Source: Corallococcus coralloides DSM 2259 (GTDB taxonomy: Bacteria; Myxococcota; Myxococcia; Myxococcales; Myxococcaceae). From it: 64,000 nucleotides of DNA. A program made the translations under genes and the position numbers. The DNA lies in the NCBI RefSeq assembly GCF_000255295.1, contig NC_017030.1, forward strand, positions 5,910,328 through 5,974,327, read 5' to 3'. The notes beneath the pieces are model-generated. The model was not told where the DNA came from. It ran no database searches and saw only the letters and a list, made by a program, of their open reading frames with translations. Below are positions 1 to 7,947 of this stretch, piece by piece; the stretch's first letter is position 1, and each line of letters opens with the position of its first letter.

Positions 1-867
1 GCCGTCACCTCCAGCGCGCTCACCGCGGCCATCCTGCCGGTGCTCGGGTCGGGACACCTGACGGACAGCGAGCCCCTGGTGATGGTGTTCGACAAGTTCG
101 CGCACTTCTCCATGGCGTTCGTGAAGCCCATCGTCGCGGACGAGACGCGGGTGCTGAACTGCCCGCACAACGACATGAACTACCTGGAGGACGTCTGCCG
201 GAAGTATCCGCGCGTGGCGTACGTGTGCGACGGCGTCTACTCCACGGGCGGCGCCACGGACCTCCAGGCGCTGCTCACGCTCCAGGAGAAGTACGGCCTC
301 TTCCTCTACCTCGACGACTCACACTCGCTCTCCACGCAGGGGAAGAACGGCGAGGGCTACATCCGCTCGCGGCTGCGCGAGATGAACGACCGCACGGTGA
401 TCATCGCCTCCATCGCCAAGGCGTTCGGCAGCACGGGCGGCCTCGCGATGCTCGGCTCGCGCAAGCACTACGACTTCCTCTACCGGACGGGCCCCATGGG
501 CTGGTCCCAGAGCCTGCGGACGGCGGCCATTGGCACCTCCATGGGGAGCATCAAGGTCCACCGCAGCCCGGAGCTGGCGAAGCGGCAGGAGCAGCTCCGC
601 CGGAACATCGCCCTCTTCGACGAGCACATCCAGACCGAGCAGCGCGGCGACGGCCTGCACATCAAGGTCGTGGAGGTGGGCGAACAGGACAAGGCCGTGA
701 AGCTGTCACGCGAGCTCTACAAGCGAGGCTTCTACTGTTCCGCGGTCTTCTTCCCCATCGTGCCCGTGGGGAAGGCGGGCATCCGGCTGATGCTGCGCGG
801 CGACCTGCCCACGGAGCAGGTCCAGTCGTTCATCGGCCACCTGAAGGAAGTCCTCGCGACGCTGTAG
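1..867 (+). CDS. alpha-oxoamine synthase-like PLP enzyme (5' end outside window)
   Basis: Fold-type I PLP enzyme of the alpha-oxoamine synthase group, which condenses an amino acid with an acyl thioester and loses CO2 (relatives: 8-amino-7-oxononanoate synthase, glycine C-acetyltransferase). The frame is open from base 1, so the N-terminus lies upstream. In the visible part, CDGVYSTGG carries the Asp that pairs with the pyridine nitrogen, DDSH (His near residue 108 of the fragment) is the family His motif, and SIAKAFGSTGG (Lys near 140) is the Schiff-base site. It is first of five packed plus-strand genes, 14 bp before an ornithine-cyclodeaminase-like gene. That company suggests a specialised pathway rather than biotin or threonine metabolism, but the substrate cannot be read from sequence. 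Confidence 0.85.
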   Translation, partial: AVTSSALTAAILPVLGSGHLTDSEPLVMVFDKFAHFSMAFVKPIVADETRVLNCPHNDMNYLEDVCRKYPRVAYVCDGVYSTGGATDLQALLTLQEKYGLFLYLDDSHSLSTQGKNGEGYIRSRLREMNDRTVIIASIAKAFGSTGGLAMLGSRKHYDFLYRTGPMGWSQSLRTAAIGTSMGSIKVHRSPELAKRQEQLRRNIALFDEHIQTEQRGDGLHIKVVEVGEQDKAVKLSRELYKRGFYCSAVFFPIVPVGKAGIRLMLRGDLPTEQVQSFIGHLKEVLATL

Positions 868-881
868 GCGGGGAGCGCGCG

Positions 882-1826
882 ATGGCTGCCTTCCTTTCCC
901 ATGCTGTCGTCACCGCGCACGGGAACCTGCCCCGGCTCGTGCGCGAGCTGGAGGCGGCGCTCACGGAGGGCCTGCATGAGCGCATGCAGGTCCCGCTGCG
1001 CGTCGCCGTCCCCTCCTCTTCCCGGCACGCCGCGTTCGTGTCGATGCCGGCCGTGTCGGAGCACCTGGGCCTCTACATCAACAAGGTGGCGACCCTCTTC
1101 GAGCGGTCCGCCACGGATCCGCTGCCCACCATGAACGGCGTGGTGGCGGCGTTCTCCGCGCGCACGGGGGAACTGCTCGCGATGCTCGATGGCGCGGCGG
1201 TGACGGAGCTCAAGTGCGCCGCCGTGTCCGCGCTCGTCACGGATTTCTGCGCGCGTACGGATGCCCGGACGCTGGCGGTGGCGGGCACCGGAGCGCAGGC
1301 ACGGCAGCAGGTGCTGGCGGTCCGCGCGGTCCGTCCCATCCAGGAGGTGCGGCTCTGGGCGAGGAACCCTGCCCGCTGCGGTGCGTTCGCCGCGGAGCTG
1401 CGCGCGTCCCTGGGCGAAGTGGTGCACGTCGCCGCCTGTGGGTCGCTCGACGAGGCCCTCCGGGGCGCGGACGTGATTGGCACCGCGACGTCGTCGAAGA
1501 CACCGCTGGGGAGCTTCGAGGCCCTCTCCCCCAGCGTGCACATCAACTGCATGGGCGGTCACACCGTGGAGGCCCGGGAGGTGCCGCTCGAACTGCTGCG
1601 CACGTCGACGGTCATCGTCGAGGACCTGGCCACCGCGCTCGCGGAGGCCGGACCGGTGCACACCAACGCCATCACCCTGGGGCAGCTCGTGAGGAGGGAC
1701 AGCGGTCCCCTGCGAACAAGCCGCACCGTCTTCAGCTCGACGGGACACGCCTTCCTGGACGTCCTCACGGTCGCGCACGTGCTGCGTGAACGCGAGCTGA
1801 TCCACCGAACCTGGAGGAGCACATGA
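882..1826 (+). CDS. ornithine cyclodeaminase / mu-crystallin family protein
   Basis: NAD(P)-dependent enzyme of the OCD/mu-crystallin family, about 314 residues, the usual length. I see a Rossmann glycine motif (VAGTGAQARQQ, near residues 128-138) and the family segment preceding it, written ELKCAAVSALVT, where a Lys stands where most members have Arg (RTAA-type). Family members deaminate ornithine, reduce ketimines or, as SbnB/DdaB, help make L-2,3-diaminopropionate. The ATG at 882 follows a GGGGAG ribosome site. The open frame runs further upstream, but that part only shadows the preceding gene. The stop overlaps the next start by 4 nt (ATGA), indicating translational coupling. The exact reaction is unknown. 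Confidence 0.85.
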   Translation: MAAFLSHAVVTAHGNLPRLVRELEAALTEGLHERMQVPLRVAVPSSSRHAAFVSMPAVSEHLGLYINKVATLFERSATDPLPTMNGVVAAFSARTGELLAMLDGAAVTELKCAAVSALVTDFCARTDARTLAVAGTGAQARQQVLAVRAVRPIQEVRLWARNPARCGAFAAELRASLGEVVHVAACGSLDEALRGADVIGTATSSKTPLGSFEALSPSVHINCMGGHTVEAREVPLELLRTSTVIVEDLATALAEAGPVHTNAITLGQLVRRDSGPLRTSRTVFSSTGHAFLDVLTVAHVLRERELIHRTWRST

Positions 1827-2791
1827 TGAAGGAGTTGCCCCGAATCGATTTGACGTCCGCGACGCCAGGGTCCGAAGCCGAGCGCCGTGCGGCGTTCGAG
1901 ATCGACCGGGCCTGCAAGCAGGTGGGCTTCTTCACCCTGAGCGGTCACGGCATCGCGTCATCGGTCTTCGAGGATGCCTATTCCCTCTCACGCGCGTTCT
2001 TCCGCCTGCCGCTCGAGGCGAAGAACCAGTGCCGGTTGAAGTCCGGCTTCACCATGGCCGCGGACGACTACACGCCCTACGGCTACAGCGGCATGCTGGA
2101 GGAGAACGCCTACGCGTACATGGGCCGCAAGGGGCTCCCCAGCGACTACGTGGAGAAGTTCAGTGTGGGCCGGCTCATCGAGGACGACAGCGCGAGCCTG
2201 CCGTTCAGCAACGACACGGAAGGCCAGCGGCTGCGCGCGGCGCTCAAGGCGTACTTCCGCGAGTGCGAGGCGCTGACGGCCCGGCTCACGGAGCTGTTCA
2301 GCATCGCGCTGGACCTGCCCCGGGACTTCTTCGCGAAGAAGACCTCCGCGTCCACCGACTCGCTGCGCTCCCTGCTCTACCCACAGCTCAACCCGGAGCT
2401 GGTCAACGACCAGGGCATGGGCGAGCACACGGACGGGACGCTGTTGACGGTCCTGGCGCAGACGGGCCCTGGCATCCAGGTGAAGGAGCGCGGGGGCTCC
2501 TGGATCACGCCCACGCTGGAGCGGCGGGATCACCTCATCGTCAACATCGGCGACCTGATGGCCCGCTGGTCCAACGACGAATACGTGTCCACGCCACACC
2601 GGGTCGTCCTGGGCGGAGGCGAGCGTCAGTCCCTGGCGTTCTTCAAGCTCGCCAACGACGACGCGCTCATCGAGTGCTTCCCCAAGTTCTGCAAGGACAC
2701 GCCCGCGAAGTACGAGCCCGTCGTCTACAAGGCCTTCTCCCTCCAGAAGATGAACGCGCTGTTCGGTGTCGGCGACACCGGACGCTCCTGA
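1823..2791 (+). CDS. isopenicillin N synthase-like 2-oxoglutarate/Fe(II) oxygenase
   Basis: Non-haem iron oxygenase of the 2OG-Fe(II)/IPNS family, 322 residues. The facial triad is visible as GEHTDGTLLTVL (His and Asp) and STPHRVVL (distal His); the RQSLAFF segment supplies the Arg-x-Ser that binds the 2OG carboxylate. An N-terminal DIOX_N-like half begins with PRIDLTS and has the GFFTLSGHGI segment. It starts in a 4-nt overlap with the OCD-like gene and has a GGAGGA ribosome site 5 nt before the ATG. In this operon it probably hydroxylates, desaturates or cyclises a pathway intermediate; which one is not known. Confidence 0.9.
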   Translation: MMKELPRIDLTSATPGSEAERRAAFEIDRACKQVGFFTLSGHGIASSVFEDAYSLSRAFFRLPLEAKNQCRLKSGFTMAADDYTPYGYSGMLEENAYAYMGRKGLPSDYVEKFSVGRLIEDDSASLPFSNDTEGQRLRAALKAYFRECEALTARLTELFSIALDLPRDFFAKKTSASTDSLRSLLYPQLNPELVNDQGMGEHTDGTLLTVLAQTGPGIQVKERGGSWITPTLERRDHLIVNIGDLMARWSNDEYVSTPHRVVLGGGERQSLAFFKLANDDALIECFPKFCKDTPAKYEPVVYKAFSLQKMNALFGVGDTGRS

Positions 2792-2799
2792 GGCCCACC

Positions 2800-4155
2800 A
2801 TGATCGGTGCATTCAACGAAGCGTTCCTCGCCGCCTTGGAAGAAGGATGGTCGTCCGAGCGTGATGCCCAGGCGCACGCGAGCACGATCGCCGCCGTCCA
2901 CGATCTGGACTCTCCCATTTACGAGAAGAGCCAGTTCGCGCACCCGCTCCTCTTCAGTGAAGCGGAATTCCAGGAACTGAGCCGCGCATGCCGCCACCTG
3001 CTCTCCGCGCAGCTGAAGCTCATTGGCCACCTCATCGACACGCGCTCGCGAGAAGGCCTGTTGGACCTGCTGCGGATGCCCCGGCGGCTCGTGGACTACA
3101 TCCACTGGGACAACCTGCGCCACGGCGACGCGACGATTGGCCGGATGGACGTCGTGCCGACGCGGCAGGGCTACTTCTTCTGCGAGTTCAACATCTTCCC
3201 TGGCGTGGGCGGAGGCGAGGCCTACGAGGGCTCCCGCGCGGCCACGGAGGCGCTGGGCTTTCCCATGGCCGGGTTGATGAACAGCCCGCTGAGGGACCTC
3301 GCCGCGCTGTACGCGGAGGAGTGCCGCAAGCGGGACCTGCGCCGGGTGGTGATCCTCGACTCCACGGGGCACTCGCAGCTGGGGTATCCGCGTCAGGAGT
3401 ACCTGAAGCGGTACCTGGAGGAACTGAACCCGGACATACCAGTCCACCTCCTCGACGAGGTCCGCTACCCGGAGGCCTGGCTGACGCGTGAGGAGGGCGA
3501 GCGCACGCTCATCCACCGCATGTTCACCTACGAGGAGGTGACCGACGACTTCGTGTTCTTGAAGAAGCTCTGGGCGAGCGGCGCGGTGCTCACCAATGGC
3601 TTCGAACCGGAGCTGCGGATGAGCAAGCGGTTCCTCGCGCTGCTGTGCGAGCCGGGCCACCACGCGCTGTTCAGCGACGAGGAGGTGGCCGCCATCCGGA
3701 AGTATCTGCCCCATGCCTTCTCCCTGTCGGAGGAGAACCTGGCGGACGCGCTACGCGACAAGACCGGGCTGGTGTTCAAGATCGACGACAGCACCTCCTA
3801 CGGCGGCAGCGGCGTGCTGATGGGGACGGACTGGCCCGCGGACGTGCTGGAGCAGAAGCTGCGTGAGCCGGGCATCGAGCGGTGGATCTGCCAGCGCGTC
3901 GTGGAAGCGGAGACCGTCCGGCTGCGCGCGGCGGGTGAATCCGCCCCGGCGGAGTACCGGCTGGTGCTGGGCTTCTACTCCTACGGTGGCAAGCCCCATG
4001 GCTTCCTGGTGCGCGGCAGCCGCACTTCGAAGGTGGTGAACACCTCCAGCGGAGGCAAGCTGGGGTGGGTGTTCGTCGTCTCCAAGGAAGGACGTCAGGC
4101 CTTCATCCGTCACGCGCGAGGCGGCGCGGAGGACGTCACTGCAAGGAGTGCATGA
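2800..4155 (+). CDS. circularly permuted ATP-grasp-like protein
   Basis: Protein of 451 residues that I place in the circularly permuted ATP-grasp superfamily. Evidence is the lysine/glycine loop VFKIDDSTSYGGSGVLMG (near 325), then a CQRVVEAE strand, LVLGFYSYGGKPHGFLVRGS, and a terminal VVNTSSGG that would supply the metal-binding Asn. The N-terminal half contains GYFFCEFNIFPGVGGGEAYE. Relatives ligate carboxylates to amines using ATP. The ATG at 2800 is 8 nt after the oxygenase stop; the longer open frame upstream is the oxygenase in another frame. The next ATP-grasp gene starts 3 nt after its stop. The substrate is unknown and the family assignment rests on motif pattern only. Confidence 0.65.
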   Translation: MIGAFNEAFLAALEEGWSSERDAQAHASTIAAVHDLDSPIYEKSQFAHPLLFSEAEFQELSRACRHLLSAQLKLIGHLIDTRSREGLLDLLRMPRRLVDYIHWDNLRHGDATIGRMDVVPTRQGYFFCEFNIFPGVGGGEAYEGSRAATEALGFPMAGLMNSPLRDLAALYAEECRKRDLRRVVILDSTGHSQLGYPRQEYLKRYLEELNPDIPVHLLDEVRYPEAWLTREEGERTLIHRMFTYEEVTDDFVFLKKLWASGAVLTNGFEPELRMSKRFLALLCEPGHHALFSDEEVAAIRKYLPHAFSLSEENLADALRDKTGLVFKIDDSTSYGGSGVLMGTDWPADVLEQKLREPGIERWICQRVVEAETVRLRAAGESAPAEYRLVLGFYSYGGKPHGFLVRGSRTSKVVNTSSGGKLGWVFVVSKEGRQAFIRHARGGAEDVTARSA

Positions 4156-4158
4156 ACC

Positions 4159-5340
4159 ATGGCGGCGAACCTCATCCTTCTGGGCGCGAGGCAGTTCATC
4201 ACGGAGCGGGCGTGGCAGCTGGGCCTGCGGCCGTTGATCATCCAGCAGCCGGGCCTGTCCGATGACCACGTGAACCGGCAGTCCGACCGGGTCCTCCTCA
4301 TGAGCTACGACGACCCGGCGCTCATCCCCATGCTGAAGGCCGCGCACGCGGTGACGCCGTTCGTGAGCGCCATCACCGTCGCGGAGGAGGCGCTCATCAC
4401 CTGCGCGCGCATCAACGAGGCGCTGGGGCTGCCCGGTACGCCGTTGTCGTTGGTGGAGAAGACGCGCGACAAGCCGGCCATGCGGCGGGTGCTCGACTCC
4501 GGCGGGTTCTCGCCGGTGCAGTGGGCTCCGGTGAAGACGCGGGAGGAAGCCGCCGCGTTCGCCGAGCGCCAGGGCTATCCGTTCATCCTGAAGCCCGTGG
4601 ACGGCGTGGGCAGCATCGACGTGCGGCTCGTGCGCTCCGCCGAGGACCTGGAGGGCGTGCTGAACGGCCGCGCGTCGTGGATCGCCGAGGAGTACCTGGA
4701 CGGCCCCGAGTACTCCGTGGAGTGTTTCTCCTTCGCGGGGCGCCACGTCATCCTGGGCATCAACGAGGAGACGAAGAGCACGGACCCCAACGGCAGCGCG
4801 TTCCTGGAGGTCGCGCACCAGGTCCCCGCGCCCATGAGCCCGGAGCGGGACCGCGAGGTGCGCGACTTCATCCGGAGCTTCCTGGACGTGCTCGGGCTGA
4901 AGGACGGGCCTTCGCACACGGAGCTGAAGTACACGTCGCGGGGCCCGCGCATCGTGGAGACGCACACGCGGCTGGGCGGCGACCGCCTGTGGGACCTGGT
5001 CCGGCTGACCACCGGACATGACCTGCTGGACATGACGCTTCAGTGGGCCATGGGGACGCTGAAGCCCCTGGAGGCGGATCCGGTGCCCCGGGGCGGGGCG
5101 GCCATCCAGTACTTCACCCCGCCCCCTGGCAAGCTCAAGCGGATCAACGGCGCGCTGGCGCTGAAGCGGCTGCCAGGCGTGGTGGACATCTCGCTCGCGG
5201 TGGAGCTGGGAGCCACCATCCGTCAGGCCCTGAAGTCGGAGGACCGCGCGGGCTATGTGCTCGCCTACGCGGACACCGCGCAGCAGGCGCAGGCCGTGTG
5301 CAGGGAGGTCAGCCAGCGGCTCGTGCTGGAGACCGCCTGA
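4159..5340 (+). CDS. ATP-grasp carboxylate-amine ligase
   Basis: ATP-grasp ligase of 393 residues resembling L-amino-acid ligases (BacD/YwfE) and PurK/carbamoyl-phosphate-synthase-type enzymes: it would activate a carboxylate as acyl phosphate and join it to an amine. Motifs: FILKPVDGVGSIDVRLV (ATP-binding Lys and flexible loop), AEEYLDGPEYSVECFSF, then HTELKYTSRGPRIVETHTR with the Mg-binding Glu and a final Glu-x-x-x-Arg. A GGAGTG ribosome site precedes the ATG and the gap to the preceding stop is 3 nt. It is the last plus-strand gene of the operon. A 121-bp internal segment recurs 2.3 kb downstream (see 7247-7375). Confidence 0.85.
   Translation: MAANLILLGARQFITERAWQLGLRPLIIQQPGLSDDHVNRQSDRVLLMSYDDPALIPMLKAAHAVTPFVSAITVAEEALITCARINEALGLPGTPLSLVEKTRDKPAMRRVLDSGGFSPVQWAPVKTREEAAAFAERQGYPFILKPVDGVGSIDVRLVRSAEDLEGVLNGRASWIAEEYLDGPEYSVECFSFAGRHVILGINEETKSTDPNGSAFLEVAHQVPAPMSPERDREVRDFIRSFLDVLGLKDGPSHTELKYTSRGPRIVETHTRLGGDRLWDLVRLTTGHDLLDMTLQWAMGTLKPLEADPVPRGGAAIQYFTPPPGKLKRINGALALKRLPGVVDISLAVELGATIRQALKSEDRAGYVLAYADTAQQAQAVCREVSQRLVLETA
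4961..5091 (+). repeat. direct repeat, copy A (inside ATP-grasp ligase gene)
   Basis: Parent copy of a direct repeat. Bases 4971-5091 match 7255-7375 at 114 of 121 positions by my hand count. The match extends 5' by about 8 bases across a 2-nt gap. It ends abruptly on both sides, and homology is at DNA level, including third codon positions. Confidence 0.9.
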
Positions 5341-5360
5341 GGAGCCGCTGGCCTCCGCCG

Positions 5361-7145
5361 TCAGTACGGATGGAAGCGGGTCACGAAGGGCACGGCTTCG
5401 CTCTTCCCCTCCGGGATTCGCGTCCCGGTGACGCGCAGGAAGCCCTGCGCGTCCAGCCGCGCGACCGTGGGCTGCTCGTCACCGGGCAGGTCCGTCCGAT
5501 GGGAGCGGAGGATGCTGGTGCCATTCGGGGCCAGGTGGACGACTCCCAGTCCGGATGCGCCCTTCGCATCCTGACTCCAGGTGGCGACCGCAAGGGTCCC
5601 GTCCGCCAGCACGTCCGTGCCCACGACCGTGTCCCGCACGCCCGTGAAGCCCGCCGTGAAGTAGGCGTAACCCTCGCGGCCGAAGGACGTGTCCTGCCCC
5701 GCGCTCGCGGTCAGCCGCGCCACCACGGCCTGCGTGTCCCCGTTGGAGGACACCGCCTTCCCGCCCACCAGCCAGCTCCCGTTCGACAGCCGCTGCAGCG
5801 TTCGCGGCGTGATGTCCGGCGAGCTGAAGGACGGCAGGTAGCGGAAGCTGTTGTCCAGGGTGCCGTTGGCGTTGAAGCGGCGCACAACCAGCGTGTCGAG
5901 GCTGCCCGTGGAGGTCCCAGCCACGACGACCTTGCCATCGGGCTCGGCGACGACGCACAGGCCGTCATCCTCGCGGCCCACGTCCGTGGTCGCCACGCCG
6001 TCCGCGCTGAAGGTCGTGTCGGGCACCCCGGCCGGCGTCAGGCGGACCACCACCAGATCCAGGCCGTCGTTGTCGACGGTGCCCGCGCCGACAATGTTGC
6101 CATTGGCGTCGACGGTGACCGCGTGCAGGGTGGAGATGCCCGTGGAGAGTTGGAAGGTGCGCACGCCCGTGCCACCGAACGTGGTGTCCAGGACGCCTGC
6201 CGTCGTGTACCTCGCGAGCAGCACGCTCTGATACTTCGCCCCCGAGCAGGTGTTGGTGCCGGAGATGGCCCCGCCCGCGACGACGATGCGGCCATCCGAC
6301 TGTACGGTGACGGCATCCACATAGTCGTCGCCTCCGCAGATGTCGCTGACCACCACGCCCTGGGTGCCGAACGTGGCGTCCGGCGTCCCGTCCGGAAGCA
6401 GGCGCACCACCAGCACATCCCGCTGGCCCGTGGGGCCGGTGGAGCCCACGAGGATCCACTTGCCGTCGGGCTGCTCGGCCATGCCGTTGATCTTCACCGC
6501 GGGAAGGCCGAGCTCCGGCGTCGCCACGCCTTCCGTTCCGAAGGCACTGTCCAGCGCGGCAGGCGCCGGCTGCACGTCCAGCGTGACGGGGAACTCCGCA
6601 CGCGTGCCGCCGCCCACTCCGATGAGCTTGAGGGAGAACCGGCCATAGGCCGCGAACTCGTCCGGGATGTAGCCCAACGGCGTCGAAGCCGCGCCCTCGG
6701 GGATGATCACCGGCAGCGCCTGGGTGGTGCGCACGTGGGGAGGCAGCCCCTCCACCGAGAGCGAGACCTCTCCGGTGAAGGCCTCATGCCGGAGGACCTG
6801 GACCGCGAGCGCGGTCGAAGTCGAAGGATTGAAACGCACCGTCTGCTCGGAAGCCGTCGACAGGGTGAACGCGGGAGGCGGCTCCCCTGCATCCGGCTGC
6901 GTGGGCTCCTCGGTGCCACCGTCCTGCTCCTGCGCGCCTCCGTCCGGGCCTCCATCCGAGGTTCCCGTCCCTGCATCCACCCCGGCATCACGGGAGGGCA
7001 TCGGGGAAGGGTCCGCGGGCGCATCCGACGAGCCGCACGCGCCCGCCATCAGGGCGGCCACGATCAGCGCGAGCGCCGAAAGGCTTCGGAGGTGGAACAG
7101 CGAACGGAGGCCAGGAGCCGGGGGACGAAGGACGATTGGGCGCAT
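5361..7145 (-). CDS. delta-60 repeat lipoprotein
   Basis: Secreted lipoprotein of about 594 residues. The N-terminus has a basic start, a hydrophobic stretch and a lipobox (LMAGAC, Cys near 36), then a linker rich in Asp, Gly and Pro. The body carries several delta-60 repeats of the form LPDGTPDATFGTQGVV followed by SDGRIVVAG, each about 50-60 residues, predicted to build a beta-propeller-like domain. Such proteins are common in myxobacteria and their function is not established. I chose the ATG at 7145 because the signal peptide follows directly; longer frames upstream run into unrelated sequence. It faces the ATP-grasp ligase and lies between that gene and the duplicated ligase fragment. 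Confidence 0.8.
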   Translation of the reverse strand: MRPIVLRPPAPGLRSLFHLRSLSALALIVAALMAGACGSSDAPADPSPMPSRDAGVDAGTGTSDGGPDGGAQEQDGGTEEPTQPDAGEPPPAFTLSTASEQTVRFNPSTSTALAVQVLRHEAFTGEVSLSVEGLPPHVRTTQALPVIIPEGAASTPLGYIPDEFAAYGRFSLKLIGVGGGTRAEFPVTLDVQPAPAALDSAFGTEGVATPELGLPAVKINGMAEQPDGKWILVGSTGPTGQRDVLVVRLLPDGTPDATFGTQGVVVSDICGGDDYVDAVTVQSDGRIVVAGGAISGTNTCSGAKYQSVLLARYTTAGVLDTTFGGTGVRTFQLSTGISTLHAVTVDANGNIVGAGTVDNDGLDLVVVRLTPAGVPDTTFSADGVATTDVGREDDGLCVVAEPDGKVVVAGTSTGSLDTLVVRRFNANGTLDNSFRYLPSFSSPDITPRTLQRLSNGSWLVGGKAVSSNGDTQAVVARLTASAGQDTSFGREGYAYFTAGFTGVRDTVVGTDVLADGTLAVATWSQDAKGASGLGVVHLAPNGTSILRSHRTDLPGDEQPTVARLDAQGFLRVTGTRIPEGKSEAVPFVTRFHPY

Positions 7146-7476
7146 ACCAGTCAGGAATGAAGGGTGCGCCCCACCTGATAAGGGGCACCGGCACCGGCGA
7201 TAAATGGATCCGGAGATCAATGCCCCCGGCGCGACGGGCGGCTTCCCGCACACGGCTGGGCGGCGACCGCCTGCGGGATCTGGTTCGGCTGACCACGGGG
7301 CATGACCTGCTGGACATGACGCTCCCGTGGGCCATGGGGACGCTGAAGCCCCTGGAGGCGGATCCGGTGCCCCGGCACCCGCTGTTCCCTGGTGTGATTC
7401 CTCAATCCACCCTGGAGGGGCACACCGGGAGCACACGGCGGTCGTTCACTGTGGCTTGAAGGGCCACCGCTTCCGG
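7146..7476. other. 330-bp gap holding a ligase fragment and a small hairpin
   Basis: There is no intact gene here. Bases 7163-7189 can form a GC hairpin (GGTG..CCCC pairing with GGGG..CACC, two-base bulge), about 18 bases upstream of the delta-60 lipoprotein start. Bases 7247-7375 are the ligase-derived repeat. The rest shows nothing I recognise. Confidence 0.5.
7247..7375 (+). pseudogene. ATP-grasp ligase gene fragment (direct repeat copy B)
   Basis: A broken piece of the ligase at 4159-5340. It encodes RLGGDRLRDLVRLTTGHDLL and runs on to VPR; the corresponding ligase segment has W for the second R of RLR and Q for the P of TLPW. Bases 7255-7375 differ from 4971-5091 at 7 of 121 positions, and a 2-base gap lies just upstream. 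Homology stops at 7375, after which the frame continues about 27 codons into unrelated sequence. It has no catalytic loop and no start of its own, so it cannot be a working enzyme. It marks a past duplication, insertion or deletion around the delta-60 lipoprotein gene. Confidence 0.85.
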
Positions 7477-7947
7477 TCAGGCTCCCTCGTCAGGCAAGAG
7501 CGTGCGGAGTAACTCGTCGTCGGGGCCGAGCGGAAACCAGCCAGGGGGAGGCGGACTGGAGAGGAGCACATCGCCGGCCCGGTCAACACGCTCCTTGTGT
7601 GTTTCTGGGGTGTAGGCGAACCACGAGCCGAGTGCCTTGGCGACCTTGAATCGGTTTGCGTCATCCAGCACGGCCGGCCACCCATTGGGAAGGCTCTGAG
7701 ACAAGAGGCGCACGAGAACATCACGGACAAAGCGCGTGACCCGCTTGCTCTGTTCTGCCTCGGCGAGCAACCCGCTCAACACCTGCACCGCAGCGACGTC
7801 ATCGTCGCCTAGCTCGTCGGCCAGCGCGTACAGCGGGACAGCAGGGCGCGCATCGGCAAAGGCCGTGATCGACTCGAAGCCGCGCGCACGGACTCGCTCG
7901 TACAGGCGCGCCTTGATGTTGCCCCGCCAAGCGTCTCCACCGCTCAT
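7477..7947 (-). CDS. probable immunity protein paired with SitA-type toxin
   Basis: Soluble protein of 156 residues, no signal peptide or membrane segment, rich in charged residues. It has the N-terminal segment AWRGNIKARLYERVRARGF and ends with LGPDDELLRTLLPDEGA. The start overlaps the stop of the toxin reading frame by 4 nt (ATGA), the layout expected of a toxin-immunity pair in myxobacterial Sit loci. I do not recognise a catalytic motif. The immunity role is inferred from position, size and coupling. It stays intact although the toxin is interrupted, as expected if it still protects against kin carrying an active toxin. Confidence 0.6.
   Translation of the reverse strand: MSGGDAWRGNIKARLYERVRARGFESITAFADARPAVPLYALADELGDDDVAAVQVLSGLLAEAEQSKRVTRFVRDVLVRLLSQSLPNGWPAVLDDANRFKVAKALGSWFAYTPETHKERVDRAGDVLLSSPPPPGWFPLGPDDELLRTLLPDEGA

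Noticed and set aside
4159..7375. Transposon-borne insertion of the delta-60 lipoprotein
   Set aside because: There is no transposase, no terminal inverted repeats and the flanking repeat is a coding fragment of the ligase gene, not an insertion-site duplication.
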